From Saccharopolyspora thermophila (GTDB taxonomy: Bacteria; Actinomycetota; Actinomycetes; Mycobacteriales; Pseudonocardiaceae): a stretch of DNA of 64,000 bases. The stretch lies in the NCBI RefSeq assembly GCF_014646075.1, contig NZ_BMMT01000010.1, forward strand, positions 1-64,000, in the 5' to 3' direction. Of this stretch, positions 8,261-15,057 are shown in pieces (the first letter of the stretch is position 1; each line of letters begins with the position of its first letter). Both the position numbers and the translations under genes were made by a program. Under the pieces are notes generated by a model. That model saw nothing but the letters and a program-made list of their open reading frames with translations, had not been told where the DNA came from and did not search any database.

Positions 8261-9244
8261 TTGCGTCGTCTGGTCACCACCTACCTGTCCGCCGCCCTGC
8301 TACTCACCGGCTGCGGCATCGACACCACCAGCGACCCCCTCCAGGTGACCGACACCCTCACCGCCGCCACCCCCGCCACCTCACCCCCCACCACCACCCC
8401 ACCCGTCGGCACCGTCCACCCAGCACCTCCGGTGCAACTCACCGCCTACGACCGCGACACCCACACCCTCGCGCTCGCCACCGGCCGCACCCTCCTGCTC
8501 ATCGACACCACCACCGGCGCCCAACGCAGCATCGACCTGCCCAGCCCACCCGCCGCACTCCGCGCCGAAGCAGGCCGAGCCCTCGCCGCCCTGCCCGACA
8601 GCAACCAGATCACCCGCATCGACCTGCGCACCGCCACCACCCATACCACCCCCGTCACCGGCGGCCCCGTCGACGCCCTCGACCTCGACCCCCACCGCAC
8701 CGCCGTCGCCCTACGCAACCCCGCCAGCGTCACCATCCTCACCGACGGCACTCCCACCGCCACCACCACCGGACTCAAGGGCCCCGCGCAACTGCTCACC
8801 GCTGGCGGCCACCTCCACATCCTCGACCGCCTCACCACCGCCATCACCCCCATCAACCCCACCACCGGCGACAAAGGCGCCGGACTCCGCGCCGGCGAAG
8901 GCGCCACCAACGCCACCACCGACCGCTACGGCCGCATCCTCACCATCGACACCCGCGGCCAGGAATACCTCGCCTTCTCCGCCGGACCGCTGATCATGAA
9001 ACAGCGCTACCCCGTCCCCGGAGCCCCCTACGCCATCGCCTACGACCCCACCCGCAACCTCGCCTGGGTCACCCTCACCGCGACCAACGAACTCGTCGGC
9101 TACGACATCGCCGGAGGAGAACCCACCGAAACCCACCGGCTGCCCACCATCAGCCAACCCAACTCCATCGCAGTCGACCCCGACACCGGCACCCTCTACA
9201 TCGCCTCCGCCAACGGCGCCGGATACCAGGTGGTGAAACCATGA
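8261..9244 (+). CDS. LppL-like lipoprotein with a beta-propeller fold
   Basis: The 327-residue protein has a short lipoprotein signal: basic LRRL, hydrophobic TTYLSAALLL and the lipobox LTGC at about residues 16-19, so it should be lipidated and surface-anchored. A Thr/Pro linker is followed by repeated blades (YDRDTHTLALATGRTLLLID, LDLDPHRTAVALRN, IAYDPTRNLAWVTLTATNEL, IAVDPDTGTLYIASANG) typical of YncE/SMP-30-like propellers. Start TTG 8261 has GAGGAGG about 6 nt upstream. It overlaps the next gene by 4 bp. Its place next to a DUF5703 gene and near uppP matches mycobacterial lppL (Rv2138), so I call it LppL-like. Ligand unknown. Confidence 0.8.
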   Translation: MRRLVTTYLSAALLLTGCGIDTTSDPLQVTDTLTAATPATSPPTTTPPVGTVHPAPPVQLTAYDRDTHTLALATGRTLLLIDTTTGAQRSIDLPSPPAALRAEAGRALAALPDSNQITRIDLRTATTHTTPVTGGPVDALDLDPHRTAVALRNPASVTILTDGTPTATTTGLKGPAQLLTAGGHLHILDRLTTAITPINPTTGDKGAGLRAGEGATNATTDRYGRILTIDTRGQEYLAFSAGPLIMKQRYPVPGAPYAIAYDPTRNLAWVTLTATNELVGYDIAGGEPTETHRLPTISQPNSIAVDPDTGTLYIASANGAGYQVVKP

Positions 9245-9465
9245 ACACCCACACGGAAGGACTCGACAGCGACCAGGACTGGGAGTACCGGCCGCTGCGC
9301 CTCCCACCCGGAATCACCCGGTGGAGCGCAGCGACCCAACTCGCCATCCACGCCGAATTCTCTGGCTGGGAACTGTCCCGAGTGCTGCTCTACTCCGACG
9401 GGACACGCAAGGTCTGGCTCCGCCGACGCCGCACCACCCCCGGCGTCCCCGGCCTGCTGACCTGA
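9241..9465 (+). CDS. DUF5703 family protein (Rv2137c-like)
   Basis: The 74-residue soluble protein reads DWEYRPLRLPPGITRWSAAT...WELSRVLLYSDGTRKVWLRR, the compact pattern of DUF5703 proteins that accompany the LppL lipoprotein in actinobacteria. Start ATG 9241 overlaps the lipoprotein stop (ATGA), which indicates translational coupling. No catalytic residues or cofactor motif are evident. Function unknown; the fixed partnership suggests a shared cell-envelope role. Confidence 0.8.
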   Translation: MNTHTEGLDSDQDWEYRPLRLPPGITRWSAATQLAIHAEFSGWELSRVLLYSDGTRKVWLRRRRTTPGVPGLLT

Positions 9466-9665
9466 CCCACCGCCACCCCCGGCGATGCGGCCCCACCGCA
9501 CCGCCACCCCACCGCGGGCACCGCACAGCACCCGCGACAACCACGCACGCGTCCCGAACCTCGACTTCCACCACCCCACGCGACCGCACCAGCGATCCGC
9601 TGTGGACCCACCCCGCCAGCTCCGCGGGATCGGCGTCCACCGGCACCCCGGGGAGGACACCACCG

Positions 9666-11210
9666 ATGACCAGCACCGAACTGCTCACCGGGGCACTCCT
9701 CGCCGACGGCACCGGCACACCCCTGCGCCCCGCCGACGTCCTGCTCACCGGCGACCGCATCACCGCTGTCGAACCACCCGGCACCCTCACCACCGACGCA
9801 CCCCACCGCGACCTCACCGGACTCGTCCTCGCCCCCGGCTTCATCGACGCCCACTCCCACGCCGACAACGCACCCCTGCTCCCCACCGACGACACCACCA
9901 AGATTCTCCAGGGCGTCACCACCGAGATCGTCGGCAACTGCGGCTTCAGCCTCGCACCCCGCAGCACCACTCACGCCGACACCCTCGACACCTTCCTGCA
10001 ACGTCTCTTCCCACCCCTCGACGCCACCTGGAACAGCGTCCACGACCTCTTCGCCACCACCGACGCCGCCGGTTACGTCACCAACCAGTGCCCCCTCATC
10101 GGCCACGGCACCCTGCGCATCGCCGCCACCGGCATGACCGACGCCGCACCCGACGACGACGCCCTGCGCACCATGCGCACCGCACTCGAAGAAGGCATGG
10201 CAGCCGGCGCGTTCGGCCTGTCGACCGGACTGATCTACCCACCCGCGGTGTACTCGACCACCGACGAACTCCTCGCCCTCGCCGAAGTCCTCGGTGGCAC
10301 CGGCCGCTACGTCACACACCTACGCGACGAAGGCGACCACCTGCTCGACGCCATCGACGAAGCACTCCGCATCGGCGCCACCGCCGGCCGCACCCACCTG
10401 TCCCACCTCAAGGTCACCCAGCCACACAACTGGGGACGGATGAGCACCGCGCTGGACCGCATCCACCAGGCGCTCGACGACGGCCACGACGTCACCCAGG
10501 ACGTCTACCCCTACACCGCCTCCTCCACGATGCTCACCGCCACCCTGCCCAGCAGCTACCTCGTCGGCACCACCGACGAGATCCTGACCCGCCTGACCAG
10601 CCACCGCACCGAACTCGCCGAAGCCCTCGACAACACCCGCTGGGACCGCATCCTCATCGCCAGCACCGCCAGCCACCGCCACGAAGGACGCACCCTCGCC
10701 GAACTCGCCCAAGCCAACGGCCGCGCCCCTGTCGACGAACTGATCGACATCCTGGCGGACGAACGGCTGCGTGCCTCGATGATCAGCTTCTCGATGCACG
10801 AGGACGACCTCCGGCTCGCCATGGCCGACCCGCGCACCGCGATCGGCTCCGACGGCCTGCCCCCGGGCACCGGCGGAAAACCCCACCCGCGGCTCACCGG
10901 CACCTTCCCCCGCGTTCTCGGCCGCTACTGCCGGGAACTGCGACTGCTGTCCCTGCCCGAGGCGGTCCGCCGCATGACCGACCTGCCCGCGCGGATCTTC
11001 GGCGTCCCCGACCGTGGCCGCATCGCGCCCGGCCTGGTCGCCGACCTGGTGGCGATCGACCCGGACGCGGTTATCGACGTCGGCGACTACCAGGACCCGC
11101 TGCGGCCGCCCATCGGCATTGCCTGGGTGTGCCAGGCCGGACGCACCGTCGTCGACGCCGGCCGCTACATGGGCCCTCGCACCGGTCGGCGCCTGACACC
11201 GGCGTCCTGA
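9666..11210 (+). CDS. N-acyl-D-amino-acid deacylase (amidohydrolase superfamily)
   Basis: The 514-residue zinc hydrolase releases D-amino acids from N-acyl-D-amino acids. The D-aminoacylase metal and catalytic set can be read in order: His-x-His in FIDAHSHADN, the bridging Cys in VGNCGFSL, His in YVTHLRDEGD, His in THLSHLKVTQP and the catalytic Asp in AIGSDGLPPG. The C-terminal beta-sandwich segment (GRIAPGLVADLVAIDPDAV) is typical. Start ATG 9666 fits the family N-terminus. Near residue 370 codon use changes from the C-only style to a more balanced one, the point where the C-rich block ends. It may recycle D-amino-acid derivatives from the cell wall. Confidence 0.88.
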   Translation: MTSTELLTGALLADGTGTPLRPADVLLTGDRITAVEPPGTLTTDAPHRDLTGLVLAPGFIDAHSHADNAPLLPTDDTTKILQGVTTEIVGNCGFSLAPRSTTHADTLDTFLQRLFPPLDATWNSVHDLFATTDAAGYVTNQCPLIGHGTLRIAATGMTDAAPDDDALRTMRTALEEGMAAGAFGLSTGLIYPPAVYSTTDELLALAEVLGGTGRYVTHLRDEGDHLLDAIDEALRIGATAGRTHLSHLKVTQPHNWGRMSTALDRIHQALDDGHDVTQDVYPYTASSTMLTATLPSSYLVGTTDEILTRLTSHRTELAEALDNTRWDRILIASTASHRHEGRTLAELAQANGRAPVDELIDILADERLRASMISFSMHEDDLRLAMADPRTAIGSDGLPPGTGGKPHPRLTGTFPRVLGRYCRELRLLSLPEAVRRMTDLPARIFGVPDRGRIAPGLVADLVAIDPDAVIDVGDYQDPLRPPIGIAWVCQAGRTVVDAGRYMGPRTGRRLTPAS

Positions 11211-11410
11211 GCGGATTTCCGTGGGTTATGTGCTTCAGTGGTGTGGTGAGTATTGAATTTCAGTTGACACTGAAGCAATAGAAGCAATTGCACTCCGAAG
11301 TTCCGCCTGCTCAACCGGGCGATTCTGGCCCGCGGAACCGGTGTGCTCCCATGCGATCAGCGTCACACCGAAGCACTATCAGGCAATCCCCGCCCCAGGA
11401 GGAGCAGATC
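11211..11410. promoter_or_regulatory. 200-bp AT-richer control region upstream of the small peptide gene
   Basis: The region holds a nested dyad. TGCTTCAGTG at 11231-11240 is the exact reverse complement of CACTGAAGCA at 11268-11277, and the inner TTCAGT-TGAC-ACTGAA (11259-11274) is a perfect inverted repeat. TTGACA at 11264-11269 could serve as a -35 element, though a matching -10 is weak. A strong SD (AGGAGG) sits just before ATG 11411. Confidence 0.5.
11258..11281 (+). repeat. 24-bp palindromic motif, copy A
   Basis: Copy A reads TTTCAGTTGAC-ACTGAAGCAATAG. It shares the core ACACTGAA and the flanking TTCA-N8-TGAA symmetry with copies at 11707, 14133 and 22820. It lies 130 bp upstream of the small acidic peptide gene and is probably a transcription-factor operator. 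Confidence 0.6.
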
Positions 11411-11578
11411 ATGACGCTTTCCGAGCACTTCACGGTCCCGCAGCAGCGAATCAGCTCCCTCGTTCCCCATGCGATCGACATCCCCACCCAGGACCGCACC
11501 GAACAGCCCCCTACCACCCCGGACCCCGAGGACTTCGACGACTTCGACGAAAGCCACGTCATCCGCGGCTACGACTGA
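11411..11578 (+). CDS. Small acidic peptide, possible precursor or regulated peptide
   Basis: The 55-residue ORF begins MTLSEHFTVPQQRISS and ends DFDDFDESHVIRGYD. It has a strong AGGAGG SD 8 nt upstream, its own upstream palindromic motif and a strong hairpin 20 bp after the stop, so it looks like a complete single-gene transcription unit. The N-terminal half is neutral, and the C-terminal half is Pro/Asp/Glu-rich with no Cys. It has no signal peptide. It sits beside an F420-type oxidoreductase whose promoter carries the same motif. A leader/core RiPP arrangement is conceivable, but no cyclase, dehydratase or radical-SAM enzyme is adjacent. Function unknown. Confidence 0.65.
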   Translation: MTLSEHFTVPQQRISSLVPHAIDIPTQDRTEQPPTTPDPEDFDDFDESHVIRGYD

Positions 11579-11598
11579 CCGCGCCGATGGCCGACCGC

Positions 11599-11633
11599 AG
11601 CCCGGCGCCGCGGCGCAGCCGCGGCGCCGGGCT
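11599..11633 (+). terminator. Very strong hairpin after the small peptide gene
   Basis: A perfect 16-bp stem (AGCCCGGCGCCGCGGC paired with its exact complement) closes a 3-nt loop at 11615-11617. There is no T-run, as is common for actinobacterial terminators. It begins 20 bp after the peptide stop codon and separates that gene from the LLM oxidoreductase promoter. Confidence 0.75.
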
Positions 11634-11706
11634 GGCCACTTGACCCGTCGGAGCCTCTTTCGTGATCGAATCTGTTTTGCGGATGGATACCCCACCAAGT
11701 ACGCGG

Positions 11707-11730
11707 CTTCACTCAACACTGAAATAATAG
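11707..11730 (+). repeat. 24-bp palindromic motif, copy B
   Basis: Copy B reads CTTCACTCAAC-ACTGAAATAATAG and keeps the TTCA-N8-TGAA symmetry. It ends 79 bp before the preferred start of the LLM oxidoreductase gene, in a promoter-like position. Confidence 0.6.
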
Positions 11731-11809
11731 ATGCCAATGACCTGAGTGGTCCGTTCACCGTGGGCTGATGCGCTGGCACCCCGACCCCGTCCCGCGGCAC
11801 CGTGATCGC

Positions 11810-12754
11810 ATGAGGGATTTCCGCTTCTCCTACACCATCGTCGGTGTGGACTCGTCCTTCGCCGAGACCTGCCGCCGCGCCGAACAGCACGGCTACGACG
11901 CGGTCCTCGCCGCCGACCACCTCGGCCTCCCTGCCCCGTTCCCAGCCCTGGTCGCCGCCGCCAACGCCACCGAGCGGCTCCGCGTCGGCACCCTCGTGCT
12001 CAACACGCCCTTCTGGAACCCGGCCCTGCTCGCCCGCGAGATCGCCACCGCCGACGTGCTCACCGGTGGCCGCCTGGAGGTCGGCCTCGGCGCCGGTCAC
12101 ATGAAGTGGGAGTACGACGAGGCCCGCATCCCCTGGAAACCGTTCGGCGCACGGGCGCAACGGCTGCGCGACACGATCGACGAGCTCACCCGCCTGTTCG
12201 CCGCCGACGGCTACGAGCAGCAGGCCGCGCTGCGGGATGCCTTCGGCATCCCCGTCCTGCGACCGGTGCAACGTCGCGGTTTCGGCGGCTACGGGCCACC
12301 GCTGCTCGTCGGCGGCACCGGGGACCGGATCCTGCGGATCGCCGCCGAAACCGCCGACATCGTCGGCATCGCCGGGGCCTACCAGATCAAGGGCGCTCCC
12401 CCGGGCACGATGCGCATCGGCACCGCCGAGGAGGCCGACGACCGGATCCGCTACGTCCGCGACCAGGCCGGCGACCGCGCTGACCAGCTGGAGTGGCACG
12501 TGCTGACCCAGCTGGTCGTGGTGACCGACGACCGCCGCGCGGCCGCAGAGCAGGCAGTGGCCCGGTTCGGGTCCGCGATGAGCGTCGACGAACTCCTCGA
12601 CACGCCGTTCGCACTCATCGGCAGCGTCGACGAACTGGCCGACCAGGTGCTACGCAACCGGGAGCGCTACGGCTTCACGCACTACACGGTGCATGGCCCC
12701 TACATGGACACCTTCGCCCCGGTCATCCGGCGGGTCCGCGAGCTCACGACCTGA
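11810..12754 (+). CDS. LLM-class F420-dependent oxidoreductase (TIGR03621-like)
   Basis: The 314-residue TIM barrel of the luciferase-like monooxygenase superfamily probably uses coenzyme F420 for a reduction or oxidation of a small molecule. The start MRDFRFSYTIVGVDSSFAET and the barrel strands TERLRVGTLVLNTPFWNP, GGRLEVGLGAGHMKWEY and PPLLVGGTGDRILRIAAE match the TIGR03621 type. ATG 11810 is taken from that family N-terminus; an upstream ATG 11768 would add 14 unconserved residues. No clear SD precedes 11810. Expression is probably governed by motif copy B. The substrate is unknown; the neighbouring small peptide and SGNH hydrolase are candidates for the same pathway. Confidence 0.85.
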   Translation: MRDFRFSYTIVGVDSSFAETCRRAEQHGYDAVLAADHLGLPAPFPALVAAANATERLRVGTLVLNTPFWNPALLAREIATADVLTGGRLEVGLGAGHMKWEYDEARIPWKPFGARAQRLRDTIDELTRLFAADGYEQQAALRDAFGIPVLRPVQRRGFGGYGPPLLVGGTGDRILRIAAETADIVGIAGAYQIKGAPPGTMRIGTAEEADDRIRYVRDQAGDRADQLEWHVLTQLVVVTDDRRAAAEQAVARFGSAMSVDELLDTPFALIGSVDELADQVLRNRERYGFTHYTVHGPYMDTFAPVIRRVRELTT

Positions 12755-12841
12755 CCCGGGATGCGGGAACCTCGTCGACGTCGCCGAACCGCCGACGACT
12801 CGCGGCAGGCAACCGCTTCGCCAGTGCGCGCAGCTCGACTG

Positions 12842-14005
12842 CTACCGGGACGACGCCCCGGCGAAGGCGCCGCCGAAGGCGAGCTGCGCGAAGCGTTCCC
12901 CGATGCGGCACTGCCCGACGGCGTCCGGGTGGATCCCGTCGGGCAGCGGCAGCTCGGCGAAATCCGACTCGCCGTAGAGCGAACGGCCGTCGAGGTAGTG
13001 CAGGTCCGGGTCGTCCACCGCCCGCTGTTCCACGATGCGGGAGAGCTCCTCGCGAATGGCGGTGAGCGTCAGCTTCCCGCTGGAGCGCTCCGCCGGATCA
13101 CCGGTCGCCCGGAACCGCACCCGCCCGCCGTCGAGGTCCGGTGCCCCCGGCCCCGGGGTGTCCTCGAAGATGGGGCACAGGACGGGCGAGACAACCAGCA
13201 GCGGCGTCGTGGGATGCCCGTCGCGGACGGTGTCGAGGAAGCCGTGCACGGCCGGGCCGAAAGCGCGCAGCCGCATCAGGTCAGAGCCGACCAGGTTGAT
13301 GCCGATCTTGACGCTGATCAGGTCGGCGGGAGTGTCCCGCATGGTTCGCGCGACGAACGGGTCGAGCAGGGCGTTGCCACCGAACCCGAGGTTGATCAGC
13401 TCCACGCCACTGCGGACAGCCGCCAGCGCCGGCCACGTCCCGGTCGGGCTGTCGGCGCGGGAGCCGTGGCTGATCGAACTGCCGTGGTGCAGCCACACCC
13501 GGCGGCCGTGGTCCGGCGCCGCTTCGACCGGCGCGTCGGTGCGTAGGGCGATCAACTCGGTGATCTCCGCGTACGGCAGCCAGATCTCGACGTCCTTCCC
13601 CCCGGGTGGCAGGTCGGCGAACCGGACCGTACCGGGCGGGCCGGGCCGGGTGACCGCGCACCGGGTGATCATGTCGACGGTGCGGACGTTGCCGCCGGTC
13701 GCGGCGGCCCGGCCCGCCCGGCGGCCGTCGACCAGCAGGTCGTACGCGCCGTCCGGCGGCGTCGGGGCGCCCTGGTAGACGGTCTTCGTGCGGAGTACGT
13801 CCAGCTCGATGGCGGTGGCCGAGGTGCGGAACGCCAGCCGCACCCCGGAGGGCTGGGACTCCATCATGCCCAGGTACTCGTCCGGGAACTGCTTCCGCGC
13901 CCAGGCGGGCAGCCGGTGCGGTAGCACGCCGCGCGCGGTTGGCTCCACGTCGATGGCTCCGCGCAGCAGGCGGGAGTCGATGGCGGTGGTGATCCAGTCG
14001 GTCAC
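12842..14005 (-). CDS. SGNH/GDSL-type hydrolase with N-terminal beta-sandwich domain
   Basis: The 387-residue protein has a two-part build. An N-terminal jelly-roll-like domain covers about residues 1-165 (AIELDVLRTKTVYQG...YDLLVDGRRAG). An SGNH hydrolase domain follows, with block I VWLHHGSSISHGSRA (nucleophile Ser), block II NLGFGGNALLDPF, block III ISVKIGINLVG and block V PDGIHPDAVGQ carrying the catalytic His. It likely removes acyl groups from sugars or other small molecules. GTG 14005 is chosen because AAGGA lies 7 nt upstream. It is convergent with the LLM gene and has motif copy C plus a TetR-type dyad upstream. No signal peptide, so cytoplasmic. Confidence 0.8.
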   Translation of the reverse strand: MTDWITTAIDSRLLRGAIDVEPTARGVLPHRLPAWARKQFPDEYLGMMESQPSGVRLAFRTSATAIELDVLRTKTVYQGAPTPPDGAYDLLVDGRRAGRAAATGGNVRTVDMITRCAVTRPGPPGTVRFADLPPGGKDVEIWLPYAEITELIALRTDAPVEAAPDHGRRVWLHHGSSISHGSRADSPTGTWPALAAVRSGVELINLGFGGNALLDPFVARTMRDTPADLISVKIGINLVGSDLMRLRAFGPAVHGFLDTVRDGHPTTPLLVVSPVLCPIFEDTPGPGAPDLDGGRVRFRATGDPAERSSGKLTLTAIREELSRIVEQRAVDDPDLHYLDGRSLYGESDFAELPLPDGIHPDAVGQCRIGERFAQLAFGGAFAGASSR

Positions 14006-14132
14006 GGGATGTCCTTGCTGTCGGGGCGGGCGACGTCTGCGCGACGGCGACCGGCGGTATCCGAGACTTCTACCGGAGGAAGTCCTCGTCACGCATCCTG
14101 ATTTTCGATGTGTTGCCGAGGCGTAGGATTAC

Positions 14133-14156
14133 TTTTAATCCACACTGAAACAATAG
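14133..14156 (+). repeat. 24-bp palindromic motif, copy C
   Basis: Copy C reads TTTTAATCCAC-ACTGAAACAATAG. It is flanked by a further inverted repeat, GATTACT at 14128-14134 and AGTAATC at 14155-14161. It lies 128 bp upstream of the SGNH hydrolase start (minus strand), between that gene and the end of the TetR gene. Confidence 0.6.
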
Positions 14157-14189
14157 TAATCAAAAAACCCGACGCGGACGCCATTGATC

Positions 14190-14202
14190 GGCACTGAGTG
14201 CC
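14190..14202. promoter_or_regulatory. TetR-type operator, copy 1
   Basis: The perfect 13-bp palindrome GGCACT-G-AGTGCC occurs here and, with one central change, again at 14965 in the tetR/acyl-CoA dehydrogenase intergenic region. This copy lies just beyond the tetR stop codon, on the promoter side of the SGNH hydrolase. Confidence 0.65.
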
Positions 14203-14208
14203 GCTGCA

Positions 14209-14931
14209 TCAGCGCGGCAGGTCCCGCAGAGCGTCCTCGACCTGCTTGAGCACCACACCCGCGGGTGCGCTCGTGCGCACCACCGCGCCCACCACCACAC
14301 TCTCCGGTTCGGCCGCGCACCACTGCCCCGCCAACGCGGCCGTCACCTGCTCCAGGGCCCTGCGCAGCTCCGCCCTGGCGTCCAGCTCTCCCCCACTGCG
14401 CAGCCACTGGCGCAGCACGTGGTTGTGCGTGGCCACCACCGCCGCGGCCGCCACCGCGGCACGCAGCTCCCCCGACGGCTCACCGGCACAGCGGTCGCGC
14501 AGGTACCGGGCGAAGACCCGCTGGTAGCGGTCGATGCTGGCGATCTCCTTGTCGCGCAGGGCGGAAACCTGGCGGGTCAGCTCGAACCGCTTCAGCGAAA
14601 CCTCCGGTTCGGCCAGGTACATGTCCAGGACGAACTCGGCGGTCTCGGCCAGCACCCGCAACGGATCGGCGCTCCGGTCGGCGGCCTCCAGGTGCTCCTT
14701 CACCTCCGCGAGGCGCTCGTCGTGCCCGGGGAACACGACGTCCTCCTTGGAGCGGAAGTACCGGAAGAAGGTGCGCCGCCCCACCCCCGCCGCGTCAGCG
14801 ATCTGATCCACAGTGGTCGCCTCGAAACCCTGCGCGGCGAACAGCTCCATGGCGGCCAGCGCGAGGGCGCTGCGCACCCGGCGGCGGCCGTGCGCGGTGC
14901 GGCCGGAACGGGGCTTGGGCGACTCGGACAT
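14209..14931 (-). CDS. TetR/AcrR-family transcriptional regulator
   Basis: The 240-residue protein has an N-terminal HTH (ALAAMELFAAQGFEATTVDQ, then IADAAGVGRRTFFRYFRSKE) and an all-helical C-terminal ligand domain. RRTFFRYF is the usual recognition helix of this subfamily. Start ATG 14931 leaves 126 bp to the divergent acyl-CoA dehydrogenase, and the palindrome at 14965-14977 sits in this gap. A second copy of the palindrome flanks the other end of the gene. It most likely represses itself and the acyl-CoA dehydrogenase, with an acyl-CoA as plausible inducer (inference from context). Confidence 0.85.
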   Translation of the reverse strand: MSESPKPRSGRTAHGRRRVRSALALAAMELFAAQGFEATTVDQIADAAGVGRRTFFRYFRSKEDVVFPGHDERLAEVKEHLEAADRSADPLRVLAETAEFVLDMYLAEPEVSLKRFELTRQVSALRDKEIASIDRYQRVFARYLRDRCAGEPSGELRAAVAAAAVVATHNHVLRQWLRSGGELDARAELRRALEQVTAALAGQWCAAEPESVVVGAVVRTSAPAGVVLKQVEDALRDLPR

Positions 14932-14964
14932 GGCCGGAATATAGCACCGAAGACGATTGTCGAT

Positions 14965-14977
14965 GGCACTCAGTGCC
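14965..14977. promoter_or_regulatory. TetR-type operator, copy 2
   Basis: The perfect 13-bp palindrome GGCACT-C-AGTGCC lies in the divergent promoter region between the TetR gene (start 14931) and the acyl-CoA dehydrogenase (start 15058). The arms are identical to the copy at 14190. It is the expected place for an autoregulatory TetR operator. Confidence 0.75.
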
Positions 14978-15057
14978 GTTACGATGGGCCGCACACGGGG
15001 AGGTCCGCGGTCGCGGACGACGAACGATCCGACCCGGCGGGAACGAGGAGGCATCCG

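Noticed and set aside
11231-11277. The TGCTTCAGTG/CACTGAAGCA dyad as a terminator of the deacylase gene
   Set aside because: The stem is AT-rich with a 27-nt loop and no T-run, while the inner part is shared with three other promoter-located motifs; an operator is more likely.
11411-11578. Naming the small acidic peptide as a lanthipeptide, lasso or other known RiPP precursor
   Set aside because: No Cys, no recognisable leader motif and no matching maturation enzyme nearby; kept as an unknown peptide.
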